Positions 28,681 to 37,488 of a DNA stretch of 64,000 bases are shown here, piece after piece. This stretch comes from Chryseobacterium camelliae (lineage in GTDB: Bacteria > Bacteroidota > Bacteroidia > Flavobacteriales > Weeksellaceae). Both the position numbers and the translations under genes were made by a program. Below the pieces are notes generated by a model, which saw only the letters and a list, made by a program, of their open reading frames with translations, did not search any database and was not told the origin of the DNA. The stretch lies in assembly GCF_030818575.1 (NCBI RefSeq), contig NZ_JAUTAL010000001.1, positions 3,720,001-3,784,000 on the forward strand. Direction: 5' to 3'. Position 1 is the stretch's first letter; each line of letters begins with the position of its first letter.

Positions 28681-28710
28681 CCACAAGAGTAATTCTTGTG
28701 GTTTTTTTTT
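28681..28710 (+). terminator. Terminator of the porin-lipase operon
   Basis: Arms CCACAAGA (28681-28688) and TCTTGTGG (28694-28701) with a T9 run. Confidence 0.88.
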
Positions 28711-28717
28711 AAATTTG
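28710..28717 (+). promoter_or_regulatory. Candidate -7 element for prs (TAAATTTG)
   Basis: TAAATTTG directly follows the T run of the preceding terminator, 22 bases before the prs start. Confidence 0.5.
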
Positions 28718-28739
28718 CAAAATCTTTTAAAAAGTAAAA

Positions 28740-29678
28740 ATGGCTGATCAGTTAACTTATCTATTTAGTACAAGAACAAGCAAGGACCTGGCAGAGAAAA
28801 TTGCCGAACATTACGGGCAGCGCCTTGGTAAAATCAACTTTCAGGAGTTCAGTGACGGGGAATTTGAGCCTGTTCTGGATGATTCCGTAAGAGGGGGCAG
28901 AGTTTTCCTGATTGGATCTACCTTCCCGCCTGCAGATAACCTTCTTGAGCTTTTGCTGATGATTGACGCTGCAAAAAGAGCATCTGCAAAAAATATTACA
29001 GTAGTAATCCCTTATTTCGGGCTGGCAAGACAGGACCGTAAAGATAAGCCGAGAGCGCCGATCGGGGCAAAGCTGGTGGCTAATCTTCTTACTGCTGCCG
29101 GAGCTACCCGCATCATGACCATGGACCTTCACGCAGACCAGATCCAGGGGTTCTTTGAAATTCCTGTTGACCATCTCTATGCTTCTACGATCTTCGTGGA
29201 TTACATCAGAAACATGAATATTGAAAACCTTACCATTGCCTCTCCGGATATGGGAGGAGCAAAAAGGGCTAAAAACTACGCCGGCCATTTGGGTGCTGAC
29301 GTGGTGATTGCTTACAAAGAAAGAAAAAAGGCGAATGTTGTTGAGGAAATGTTCCTTATCGGTGATGTGGAAGGAAAAAATGTGATCCTTATCGATGATA
29401 TGATCGACACTGCAGGTACCCTGTGCAAAGCTGCAGATATTCTGATTGAAAAAGGAGCAAAAAGCGTAAGAGCGATGGCTACCCACGGTGTTCTTTCAGG
29501 AAAGGCTTATGACAATATTGAGAATTCCAAACTGATGGAAGTTATTGTAACTGACTCAATTCCTGTGAAAAATAATTTGTCATCTAAAATAAAAGTGCTA
29601 TCTTGCGCCGCATTATTCGCAGACGTAATGAAGATGGTGCATGAGCACAGATCAATCAGTAGTAAATTTATTATCTAA
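28740..29678 (+). CDS. prs: Ribose-phosphate pyrophosphokinase
   Basis: This 312-residue enzyme makes PRPP from ribose 5-phosphate and ATP for nucleotide, histidine and NAD synthesis. Signatures include PYFGLARQDRKDKPRAPIGA, the metal site MDLHADQIQGFF, the KERKKANVVEEM flexible loop region, and the PRPP-binding loop IDDMIDTAGTL. Length is normal for class I enzymes. It is followed 56 bases later by rplY, a pairing common in Bacteroidota. Confidence 0.97.
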   Translation: MADQLTYLFSTRTSKDLAEKIAEHYGQRLGKINFQEFSDGEFEPVLDDSVRGGRVFLIGSTFPPADNLLELLLMIDAAKRASAKNITVVIPYFGLARQDRKDKPRAPIGAKLVANLLTAAGATRIMTMDLHADQIQGFFEIPVDHLYASTIFVDYIRNMNIENLTIASPDMGGAKRAKNYAGHLGADVVIAYKERKKANVVEEMFLIGDVEGKNVILIDDMIDTAGTLCKAADILIEKGAKSVRAMATHGVLSGKAYDNIENSKLMEVIVTDSIPVKNNLSSKIKVLSCAALFADVMKMVHEHRSISSKFII

Positions 29679-29734
29679 TTGATTATTACAGGTTTGCAAA
29701 ATAATTTTTGAAACAATTTTTTAAATTTTTATAA

Positions 29735-30373
29735 ATGAAATCTATTACAATTCAAGGTACAAAAAGAGAAAGCGTGGGCAAAAAGTCTACAAAAGCTTTA
29801 CGTGATGCTGAATTAGTTCCTTGTGTTGTTTATGGAGGTGGTGAGCCATTGAACTTCTCTGCTGAAGAGAAAGCGTTCAAAGGTTTGGTATATACTCCTG
29901 AAGCACACACGGTATCTATTGAGGTTGATGGTCAAACAATTCCGGCTGTTCTTCAGGATATTCAGTTTCACCCGATTACAGACAAAATCCTTCACGCTGA
30001 TTTCTATCAGTTGGCAGAAGATAAGCCTGTAATTATGGAAGTTCCTGTAAGAATCACAGGACGTTCAAAAGGGGTAGTTGCCGGTGGTGTTTTACGTCAG
30101 TCTTTCAGAAAACTGAAAGTAAAAGCTATTCCAGCTAACTTACCTGATGAGATCGTTGTGGACGTAACTCCGCTAAGAATCGGTAACAAACTATACATCG
30201 GAGGGATCAAGACTGAAGGATATTCTTTCATGCACCCAGATAATGCAGTAGTAGTAGCTGTTAAGATGTCTAGAAATGCAATGAAGGGAGGAGCAGCAGC
30301 TCAGGATGACGAGGATGAAGAAGAAGGAGTAGAAGGAGAAGCTCCTGCAGCTGAAGAAACTGCAGCAGAATAA
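29735..30373 (+). CDS. rplY: 50S ribosomal protein L25/general stress protein Ctc
   Basis: This 212-residue protein has the N-terminal L25 5S-rRNA-binding domain ([20 protein letters not shown]) and the C-terminal TL5 beta domain (about 95-185), then an acidic alanine/glutamate tail. This is the long Ctc-type form. It binds 5S rRNA in the large subunit. A TTCG-tetraloop terminator follows. Confidence 0.95.
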   Translation: MKSITIQGTKRESVGKKSTKALRDAELVPCVVYGGGEPLNFSAEEKAFKGLVYTPEAHTVSIEVDGQTIPAVLQDIQFHPITDKILHADFYQLAEDKPVIMEVPVRITGRSKGVVAGGVLRQSFRKLKVKAIPANLPDEIVVDVTPLRIGNKLYIGGIKTEGYSFMHPDNAVVVAVKMSRNAMKGGAAAQDDEDEEEGVEGEAPAAEETAAE

Positions 30374-30398
30374 GAAATATCTTATGATATAATATAGG

Positions 30399-30426
30399 AC
30401 CTGTCAATTCGTTGGCAGGTTTTTTT
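30399..30426 (+). terminator. Terminator of prs-rplY
   Basis: Stem ACCTGTCAA (30399-30407) and TTGGCAGGT (30412-30420) closing a TTCG tetraloop (30408-30411), then a T run. Confidence 0.92.
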
Positions 30427-30586
30427 CGTTGGAGGTAAACGTGAAAGCAGATAGGTGATTTTGCTTCCGGCCATCGAATCTTTCTATCAACTGACAACAA
30501 TCAGCCTCCTGCCTCATTCTCCCTTTCAGAAAAAAAGCCGTAAATTTGAAGTGTTCTAAATAAGGACGTAATATAAAATTGTAATA

Positions 30587-31808
30587 ATGCTTGACATTCA
30601 GGAAATAAGAAATCAGTTTTCCATACTTAACCGGGAAGTGAACGGTAAACCTCTGGTTTATCTGGATAATGCAGCGACTTCACAGAAGCCGGATTCAGTT
30701 CTTCAAGTCTGGAATACCTATTATACAGAGCTTAATGCCAATGTGCATCGGGGTATCCATACCCTGAGCCAGCTGGCTACGGAAGAGATGGAGCTGTCCA
30801 GGAGAAAAATACAGAAATTCATCAACGCCAAACATGATTTTGAAGTTATTTTTACCAAAGGAACTACGGAAGGCATCAACCTGATCTCTTATATACTTAC
30901 CCAAAAGCTGAAGGAAGATGATGAAATAGTTATCTCTTATCTTGAGCACCATTCGAACATTGTTCCATGGCAGCTGCTGTGTGAGAGGACAGGGTGCTAA
31001 ACTCCGCGTGATCCCGATGGATGAAAACGGAGTGCTTCAGATTGGTGAGCTGGATACACTTTTCAATGAAAGGACAAAAGTAGTTTCCGTTAACCATGTT
31101 TCCAATGCTTTGGGCGTAGTGAATCCTGTAGAGGAAATCATAGCCAAAGCAAGAAAAAATACCAGTGCCTATATCGTTATTGATGGCGCGCAGGCTGCTC
31201 CGCACTTTACGCTTGATGTTCAGAAGCTGGACTGTGATTTTTACGTTTTTTCCGGACATAAGATGTATGCGCCTATGGGCACGGGAATTCTGTACGGAAA
31301 GCAGCAGATCCTTGAATCACTTCCGCCCTTCCACGGCGGTGGTGAAATGATTGCAACCTGTTCTTTTGAAAGAACCACCTATGCGGGGCTTCCATTCAAG
31401 TATGAGGCAGGAACGCCTAACGTCGGCGGGAATATCGCTCTGGGTGCAGCGATAGACTTTATCGAGCAGGTGGGGCAGGAAAATATTCAACAGCACGAAA
31501 ATGCTTTGCTGGAATACGCCCAGAGAAAGCTTTTGGAGCTTGACTATATCAAAGTATATGCTGAAAAAGCAGTTAGAACCGGGGTCGTTTCATTTAATCT
31601 GGAGGGTGTCGGGATATCCTCTGATGTGGGAATGATCCTCGATAAAATGGGTGTTGCCGTACGGACGGGACATCATTGTACCCAGCCTATTATGAGCTTC
31701 TTTAACATTGCCGGAACCGTAAGGGCCAGCTTTGCTGTATACAATACATTTGAAGAAATTGATCTGCTGGTAGAAGGGGTGAAAAAGGCGCACAGGATGC
31801 TGGCTTAG
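30587..31808 (+). pseudogene. sufS: Cysteine desulfurase SufS, frame broken by one extra base at 30992-30994
   Basis: SufS is a pyridoxal-phosphate enzyme that takes sulfur from cysteine for Fe-S assembly. Sequence is normal on both sides of the break: PLVYLDNAATSQKP near the N-terminus, HHSNIVPWQLLCERTG before it, and after it the PLP lysine in FSGHKMYAPMGTGILYG and the active cysteine in VRTGHHCTQPIM. The first frame stops at 31000 after a GGG run. Reading GG instead restores a 406-residue protein, the usual length. As cells need an Fe-S assembly enzyme, a sequencing error is likelier than a dead gene. The other suf genes are not in the window. Confidence 0.88.
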
Positions 31809-31866
31809 AACTAATAAAACCTTAATTAAACGGATAAGATTTAAATAAAGATCTCAAGTATACAAT

Positions 31867-31894
31867 AGAAGCCAGCTCTTTTGAACTGGCTTCT
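31867..31894. terminator. Hairpin between convergent genes
   Basis: Arms AGAAGCCAG (31867-31875) and CTGGCTTCT (31886-31894) with an inner loop. The T run is poor on both strands, so termination is likely but not certain. Confidence 0.55.
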
Positions 31895-31913
31895 CAGTAT
31901 CATAGGGTTTGTC

Positions 31914-32474
31914 CTATTGCCTAGTTAAAATAATTCCTTTGGCATCGGGAATCACTGTTTTGTATCCATCCGGACATTTAGAGACAATATCCATGTCCTG
32001 CATAAAAACAAGTTTCATTTGATTTAAATTATTAGAATCAGGGAAAGAAAGGTATACATAGCCTTTATCATTGCAGGCTGCATTACCTGAATAATACATC
32101 TGATATTTTTTCAAGCTCTTATCAAAAATAAATCCACTGAATCTAACATTTTCGTCTGAAAAGTTAAGAGTATTTACTAACTCTTGATTATTAGAATTTT
32201 TTACTAATAGTCTTCCTTTTAATAGATCCCAATATTTTCCAAACGTATAATCATTCTGCTTTTTAGTAAAGTGAAATTCATAAGTTCTGCCATCTGTATA
32301 AGTTCCTTTCCAGATCCCTACAAACTTATCTAATCTATTATTAATATCCTTAAGGTATACATAATCGGGGCAGTCAGGCTTATTTTCACATTGAGATAAT
32401 TCATCTAGAGATATTGTTTGAGCCTTACAGAAAATCGAAGTACTAAATAGCATAAATAAAAATATATTTTTCAT
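31914..32474 (-). CDS. Small exported protein, island paralogue 3 (DUF6705-like)
   Basis: This 186-residue protein starts at 32474 (MKNIFLFMLF), with a signal peptide ending CKA. It shares with its two upstream neighbours the pattern YLKDINNRLDKFVGIWKGTY, then a ligand-barrel-like series of short strands, a late aromatic/acidic stretch, and the C-terminal DIVLTKQ-like end (here GIILTRQ). I recall such Chryseobacterium proteins being listed as DUF6705, which I cannot check here. It has a cysteine pair near the N-terminus (CENKPDC). It ends a four-gene minus-strand run headed by a JAMM-like lipoprotein. Function unknown. Confidence 0.65.
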   Translation of the reverse strand: MKNIFLFMLFSTSIFCKAQTISLDELSQCENKPDCPDYVYLKDINNRLDKFVGIWKGTYTDGRTYEFHFTKKQNDYTFGKYWDLLKGRLLVKNSNNQELVNTLNFSDENVRFSGFIFDKSLKKYQMYYSGNAACNDKGYVYLSFPDSNNLNQMKLVFMQDMDIVSKCPDGYKTVIPDAKGIILTRQ

Positions 32475-32507
32475 GACCAGATAAACCGCCATTTTAGGAG
32501 CATAATA

Positions 32508-33080
32508 CTATTGCTTAGTCAAAACAATGTCCTTAGGAAAATTAACAGGGAAATCACCATGTTGATCAACATAGGCATTATATTGGCAATTGGGATCTAC
32601 AAAACTCGGTTCATACTCAAAATGTAAAGTCATTTGATTATTAGTAAAGTTTATAATATCTAGATTTGCCTTCTTCATACACATATTTTGTGGATAAAAA
32701 TATAATCTTTTCCAGTTTGTATTTTTAAGACTTATTCCCAGGCCTCTAAATTCCGAATCTGTATTGCTAAAGTTTGAAATCCTATCAATTTCAACAGTTC
32801 CATCAGCGGCAATAATTTTTCTTTCTCCCAAAATCTTATCCTGATAAATGTAATTAGAATCATCTCCTAATTTATATTTATACTTTCTTAAATCTAGGTA
32901 TACCGTTTTACCATTCCAATTGCCTTTCCATAAACCAATATATTTATCCAGTTCTCCATCTAAATCTTTAAAATAAGAGCCATTTGGAGCATCTGATTTA
33001 TTTTTGTTATTCAGGGGATATACCTGTCCTTTAAATTGAACTGCAAAAATCATAATCAATAATAATAGTATTTGTTTCAT
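32508..33080 (-). CDS. Small exported protein, island paralogue 2 (DUF6705-like)
   Basis: This 190-residue protein starts at 33080 (MKQILLLLIM), matching the start of the next copy; the longer frame to 33104 is not needed. The signal peptide is residues 1-18. It is nearly identical to the paralogue at 33120-33692: 15 differences in 190 residues, 13 of them between residues 105 and 143. The segment DLDGELDKYIGLWKGNWNG is shared. It lies 39 bases after its copy and 33 bases before paralogue 3. Function unknown; the concentration of changes suggests a binding face under diversification. Confidence 0.65.
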   Translation of the reverse strand: MKQILLLLIMIFAVQFKGQVYPLNNKNKSDAPNGSYFKDLDGELDKYIGLWKGNWNGKTVYLDLRKYKYKLGDDSNYIYQDKILGERKIIAADGTVEIDRISNFSNTDSEFRGLGISLKNTNWKRLYFYPQNMCMKKANLDIINFTNNQMTLHFEYEPSFVDPNCQYNAYVDQHGDFPVNFPKDIVLTKQ

Positions 33081-33119
33081 GACTTTAATCAATATTATTA
33101 TCAAATATTTTTAAATAAT

Positions 33120-33692
33120 CTATTGTTTAGTAAGGACTATATCTTTAGGAAAATTAACAGGAAAATCACCATATTGATCAACATAGGCATTATATTGGCA
33201 ATTGGGATCTACAAAACTCGGTTCATACTCAAAATGTAATGTCATTTGATTATTGGTGAAATTTGTAATGTCCAGAGTAGCAATTTTATTACACATATTT
33301 TTGGGATAAAAATAGATTCGCTTCCAGTTTCCATTTTTTAAACTCATTTCCATTCCTATAAATTCCGAATTAGTATTATCAAAGTTAGAAATTCTATCTA
33401 TCTCTACAGTTCCATCAGCGGCAATAATTTTTCTTTCTCCCAAAATCTTATCCTGATAAATGTAATTAGAATCATCTCCTAATTTATATTTATACTTTCT
33501 TAAATCTAGGTATACTGTTTTACCATTCCAATTGCCTTTCCATAAACCAATATATTTATCCAGTTCTCCATCTAAATCTTTAAAATAAGAGCCATTTGGA
33601 GCATCTGATTTATTTTTGTTATTCAGAGGGTATACCTGTCCTTTAAATGGAACTGCAAAAATCATAATCAATAATAATAGTATTTGTTTCAT
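33120..33692 (-). CDS. Small exported protein, island paralogue 1 (DUF6705-like)
   Basis: This 190-residue protein has a signal peptide at 1-18 and the same domain as paralogue 2. Two cysteines (134 and 165, in NMC and DPNC) are kept in both copies and may form a disulfide in the periplasm. The gene starts 8 bases past the stop of the JAMM-like lipoprotein, so it is probably cotranscribed with it. Small exported, recently duplicated proteins downstream of a larger exported protein recall immunity-gene arrays, but no toxic activity is shown for the partner. Confidence 0.65.
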   Translation of the reverse strand: MKQILLLLIMIFAVPFKGQVYPLNNKNKSDAPNGSYFKDLDGELDKYIGLWKGNWNGKTVYLDLRKYKYKLGDDSNYIYQDKILGERKIIAADGTVEIDRISNFDNTNSEFIGMEMSLKNGNWKRIYFYPKNMCNKIATLDITNFTNNQMTLHFEYEPSFVDPNCQYNAYVDQYGDFPVNFPKDIVLTKQ

Positions 33693-33700
33693 AATTTATT

Positions 33701-35014
33701 TTAATTAGGGCAATCGGTTTCCTTTCTATTTCCATTTTTTAGGGATAATTCAGAGTTACCGCTTGTGGTTGTTTTATATAATTTTAATCCGGTCATATTC
33801 ATTTTATCAGACATGAATTTTAGAAATCCCGCTTCCAGTTTTTCCATATCATAAGATACGTTTCCGCTTACATTGCCTACACTTACAGCATCGCTTAACA
33901 TACTACCATATTTAACATTTAGATTTTTAAATTCTTCTGCCGTATAATTGGGTAGAGCTGTAACATCAGTTCCATCAAAGTTAAAAGAATAATTGCCATT
34001 ACTGGTAACTAACGTAAAAGTAAGATCATTTAAGGGAATCTTAGGATTGTTGGTTGCTACTGAATTCCAGTTCTGGGCCCAGACGATCCATTGATTGAAT
34101 AATAGGATGTCGCCCGGAGAAAATATAGGATAGAGGCCATCATAATGAGAGTGCATTAGCGTAATTGTATTTGAAAATGCCTTTAAATTTACTTCCTGGG
34201 TGCCGGGCTTATTTTCAAGCAATTGGTTCTGTAAAGAGCCGTCCGGATTTTTATTGATCCTGTACCCACTTTCATGGTTGTCACCGGTTTTACTTTCGAG
34301 GGTAACAATATTATCTTTAAATGTAGCATTTGTTGTTTGTTTCTTAAGCTTTTCACAAGGATTTTTAGGATTCTGCGGGCTTGTGCTTCCGCCTCCTCCC
34401 GGATAAGGGTAGGTAGGCTGTTCTCCGCCTCCGTTTCCGTCTCCATCGGTGGACTCAGGAGGACAGGTAACAATATAATTGGTTTCCCAGTGCCCGGCAT
34501 TAGATCCGTATTCATCTGCAGGATACCACATGGATACCGCAGAAATCTTGCACTCCGCCATTCCTTTACTTTCAGCTGAACTGTAAGGCTCTGATTTTAC
34601 AGCTTTTCTTTCTTTAGAAGTAATATACCTCTGGAAGAATTTAATATGTTCCAGATCATGATCCTCCAGGAACCTGACGTGATCCCCATTTCTGGGAACC
34701 TGCAGGCAGGCAGCAACTTTTCCTCCTTCTGCCAAAGGAACAATTAAAAAGCTTTCATCAAAATTCCCCATGGTCATGGCATAATCCCATAAAGGTACAG
34801 CATTTCCTTTTTTAATCTCAGCTTCATGTTCAAAATAGATCTGCATTACATTTTTAATGTATTTTTCATCTTCTTTGAAAACACTTTTGGAATGGTATTC
34901 CTTAGAAGCCGGATCAGAAGCAGTATACATCTCATCATGGACACAGGAAAGCAGCAGGAGGCAAAAGGCCATCATGAAAGACAGCCAAGAAATTAATTTT
35001 CTCATCATAAGCAT
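33701..35014 (-). CDS. Exported lipoprotein with JAMM-like (HSH...SPGD) C-terminal domain
   Basis: This protein of about 437 residues has a lipoprotein signal (LLLLSC, then a short acidic tether). An N-terminal domain runs to about residue 190 (YAMTMGNFDESFLIVPLAEG). A Gly/Pro-rich linker follows (about 195-215). The C-terminal domain has MHSHYDGLYPIFSPGD with His288, His290 and Asp302, the HxH...SxxD spacing of JAMM/MPN+ metallopeptidases; the preceding ESGYR may supply the glutamate. The start could be any of three ATG codons (35014, 35008, 35005). Similar two-part lipoproteins seem common in Chryseobacterium, without known function. The three small exported proteins follow directly. Confidence 0.6.
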   Translation of the reverse strand: MLMMRKLISWLSFMMAFCLLLLSCVHDEMYTASDPASKEYHSKSVFKEDEKYIKNVMQIYFEHEAEIKKGNAVPLWDYAMTMGNFDESFLIVPLAEGGKVAACLQVPRNGDHVRFLEDHDLEHIKFFQRYITSKERKAVKSEPYSSAESKGMAECKISAVSMWYPADEYGSNAGHWETNYIVTCPPESTDGDGNGGGEQPTYPYPGGGGSTSPQNPKNPCEKLKKQTTNATFKDNIVTLESKTGDNHESGYRINKNPDGSLQNQLLENKPGTQEVNLKAFSNTITLMHSHYDGLYPIFSPGDILLFNQWIVWAQNWNSVATNNPKIPLNDLTFTLVTSNGNYSFNFDGTDVTALPNYTAEEFKNLNVKYGSMLSDAVSVGNVSGNVSYDMEKLEAGFLKFMSDKMNMTGLKLYKTTTSGNSELSLKNGNRKETDCPN

Positions 35015-35103
35015 TAGTTTTTAATAGGTTAAATATAAATAATTTTTCTTACTCTACAAAAGTGTGAAAAAAAGGTACAGCATAAAAATCTGTTTTTGCA
35101 TAA

Positions 35104-35126
35104 GTTTACCCTGAATGCGGGTAAAC
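35104..35126. promoter_or_regulatory. Perfect palindrome, candidate operator of the XRE regulator
   Basis: GTTTACCC (35104-35111) and GGGTAAAC (35119-35126) are perfectly inverted with a 7-base spacer. It lies between the divergent lipoprotein and XRE genes, 20 bases upstream of the XRE -7 element, a position suited to autoregulation and to control of the island. Confidence 0.6.
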
Positions 35127-35145
35127 GAGATAAGAAAAATATTTT

Positions 35146-35153
35146 TATATTTG
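35146..35153 (+). promoter_or_regulatory. -7 element of the XRE regulator gene (TATATTTG)
   Basis: TATATTTG, 20 bases before the ATG at 35173. Confidence 0.55.
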
Positions 35154-35172
35154 TTCATTAATACAAGATTCC

Positions 35173-35550
35173 ATGACAAATTCTGTTGCCGAGAAAATAA
35201 GAAAGTTAAGGAAAGCCAAAGGCTTCTCCCAGGAGGATATGGCAGACCGGCTCCATATTTCCCAATCTGCCTATGCTCGCATAGAAAACGGAGAAAGCCA
35301 TTCGTGGGCAGCCCATATCGAACGCCTGAGTGAAATTCTGGAAGTGAAACCGGAAAGTTTTCTGACAGATGAAACCAATAATTTCAGCAGTCTGGATCAA
35401 TTAGGAGGATTTGCTTTTCAAAATGTAGGTACCATAACTACTATCAATTCTTTTCTTTCAGAAAAGCTGGTTGAACAATATGAGGAGCGTATACAGGAGC
35501 TCAAAGATCAGGTAGACTACTGGAAAGGCAAATCAGAAAGCAGTAAATAA
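35173..35550 (+). CDS. XRE-family helix-turn-helix regulator
   Basis: This 125-residue protein has an N-terminal Cro/C1-type helix-turn-helix at about 6-62 (KIRKLRKAKGFSQEDMADRL, then ISQSAYARIENGESH). The C-terminal part (about 92-122) is a charged coiled coil suited to dimerisation (QYEERIQELKDQVDYWKGK). It is divergent from the lipoprotein island with a palindrome between them. It is probably a repressor of itself and maybe of the island; this is inference from layout. Confidence 0.88.
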   Translation: MTNSVAEKIRKLRKAKGFSQEDMADRLHISQSAYARIENGESHSWAAHIERLSEILEVKPESFLTDETNNFSSLDQLGGFAFQNVGTITTINSFLSEKLVEQYEERIQELKDQVDYWKGKSESSK

Positions 35551-35635
35551 TAAAAAACGCGTGATCAAAGTATTCTGGAAAAGTAAATCTAATGATATGA
35601 AATAGAAAATTTTCAGAAATATGTACTTATTATAT

Positions 35636-35668
35636 AGAAGCCCTTTTACTACTAATGAAAGGGCTTCT
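35636..35668. terminator. Hairpin between the XRE gene and hemE
   Basis: 11-bp arms at 35636-35646 and 35658-35668 (AGAAGCCCTTT / AAAGGGCTTCT) between convergent genes, followed by a moderately T-rich stretch. Confidence 0.7.
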
Positions 35669-35690
35669 TATTATCTTAATCTGTGTGGTA

Positions 35691-36722
35691 TTATACATTC
35701 GGTTTCCACTCTACCACTGCCCTGATAAATGCTTCCGCATTTTCAACAGGGATATTCGGTAAGATTCCATGCCCTAAGTTGGCGATGTAACGGTCTTTTC
35801 CGAAACGGCTGATCATTTCATGAACCATTTTCCTGATGGTCTCAGGGCTTGAGTGCAGCCTTGCAGGATCAAAGTTCCCCTGAAGAGTGATTGAGTTATT
35901 CGTCAGCTTCCTGGCATTTTCCGGCGTGATTGTCCAGTCTACTCCCAAGGCTGAAGCTTTGGATTGTGTCATATCCTCCAGTGCAAACCAGCATCCTTTC
36001 CCGAAGACCACCACATGGGTAAGCGGGCTCAGGGCTTCAACGATCTGGTTGATATACTGCCATGAAAATTCCTGATAATCTGCCGGGGAAAGCATGCCGC
36101 CCCATGAATCGAACACCTGTACTGCGGAAACGCCTTTCTCTACTTTCCTTTTCAGGTAAGCAATCGTAGTATCCGTGATTTTCTGGAGTAACAGGTGGGC
36201 AGCTTCAGGCTGCTGGAAGCAGAATGATTTGGCAATGTCAAATGCCTTACTTCCTTTTCCTTCCACGCAATAGCATAAGATGGTCCAAGGGGAGCCGGCA
36301 AAACCAATCAATGGGATTTCATTGTCCAGTTTGCGAAGCGTAAGTTCAATTGCATCAAAAACGTACCCTAATGTATCATTTACATCAGGAACTTCAATAT
36401 TACGAACCTGTTCTGCGGTACGGATCGGATCTTCCAGCCACGGACCTACAGATTCTTTCATTTTGAAGTCAATGCCCATTGCCTGGGGAACCACCAGGAT
36501 ATCCGAGAACAGGATGGCGGCATCCAAAGGAAACCTGCGGATAGGCTGAACGGTGATTTCCGCAGCCAGCTCCGGAGTCTGGCACCGGGTGAAAAAGTCA
36601 TACTGATCGCGCAAAGCGATGAATTCCGGCAAATACCTTCCGGCCTGCCTCATCATCCATACAGGAGGCCTTTCCACGGTTTCCCCGCGAAGCGCTTTTA
36701 AATATAAATCGTTTTTAATCAT
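35691..36722 (-). CDS. hemE: Uroporphyrinogen decarboxylase
   Basis: This 343-residue enzyme decarboxylates uroporphyrinogen III to coproporphyrinogen III. Signatures are [17 protein letters not shown] at the N-terminus and [20 protein letters not shown] in the middle, with GWxI-like DWTI near 255. Length is standard. It is the last gene of hemA-hemC-hemD-hemE, 37 bases after hemD. Confidence 0.97.
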   Translation of the reverse strand: MIKNDLYLKALRGETVERPPVWMMRQAGRYLPEFIALRDQYDFFTRCQTPELAAEITVQPIRRFPLDAAILFSDILVVPQAMGIDFKMKESVGPWLEDPIRTAEQVRNIEVPDVNDTLGYVFDAIELTLRKLDNEIPLIGFAGSPWTILCYCVEGKGSKAFDIAKSFCFQQPEAAHLLLQKITDTTIAYLKRKVEKGVSAVQVFDSWGGMLSPADYQEFSWQYINQIVEALSPLTHVVVFGKGCWFALEDMTQSKASALGVDWTITPENARKLTNNSITLQGNFDPARLHSSPETIRKMVHEMISRFGKDRYIANLGHGILPNIPVENAEAFIRAVVEWKPNV

Positions 36723-36759
36723 AATTGATCTTTGCTATAGTCTTAAAGGTACCCAACTT

Positions 36760-37431
36760 TCAGATGTGATTCTTAATCAGTTCCAGAACGGAAACAAGAG
36801 TGTTGCCCTGAGCCGTAAAAACAGGTTCTGAAGTCAGTTTCCTCAATTCCCGGGAAGTGGTTTCTCCGATAGAGAACAACATCACGCCATCCAAAGAGTT
36901 GTGCTTTGCAAAACTACGAACTCCACTCGGACTAAAAAAAACGGCAGCATGATATTTTTCACTAATCACAGGGTTAAGTTCTTCGGTATGATAAATAATT
37001 ACCTTTTTGTATTTGATATTCTGAAGGGGAAGGCTGTCATCAAGGACATCCAGAGCCAGGTTTCCGCAGAAATGCAGGAACTTTTCATGCTGGCAGCAAC
37101 TGATAATGAAACGGGAGAGGGCTTCGGCATTTTTCAGGACCTTAAATGTCCCGAAGCCATGCTTCCTCAGAGCTTTCTTTGTTTTTTCGCCTACACAGTA
37201 AATCCTGTTGTAGCTTTTGGATGTAAAATCCTCATTCGGCTTAAAGCCGTTGATAAAGAAAGCGTTTACGCCACTTGCACTGGTGAAAATCAGGGAATGG
37301 TTTTTCAGGTCGAATGACGGAATCGATACGGGATGGGTCTTAATCACTTCAATACATTCCACCTCAATATCTGCTCCCAATTCTTTGGATACAATATCAA
37401 GGTCAGTATTTTTAGTCAGTAAGATCCTCAT
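36760..37431 (-). CDS. hemD: Uroporphyrinogen-III synthase
   Basis: This 223-residue protein shows the weakly conserved HemD pattern: SLIFTSASGVNAFFING in the first lobe, RIYCVGEKTKKALRKHGF in the hinge region and AAVFFSPSGVRSFAKH near the C-terminus. It cyclises hydroxymethylbilane. Its place between hemC and hemE supports the call. No other copy is seen. Confidence 0.93.
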   Translation of the reverse strand: MRILLTKNTDLDIVSKELGADIEVECIEVIKTHPVSIPSFDLKNHSLIFTSASGVNAFFINGFKPNEDFTSKSYNRIYCVGEKTKKALRKHGFGTFKVLKNAEALSRFIISCCQHEKFLHFCGNLALDVLDDSLPLQNIKYKKVIIYHTEELNPVISEKYHAAVFFSPSGVRSFAKHNSLDGVMLFSIGETTSRELRKLTSEPVFTAQGNTLVSVLELIKNHI

Positions 37432-37488
37432 GCGTTAAGGTTAAGGGTCAGCAATATCGTTAACTGGAATTTTGAATCCGGACCGGGT

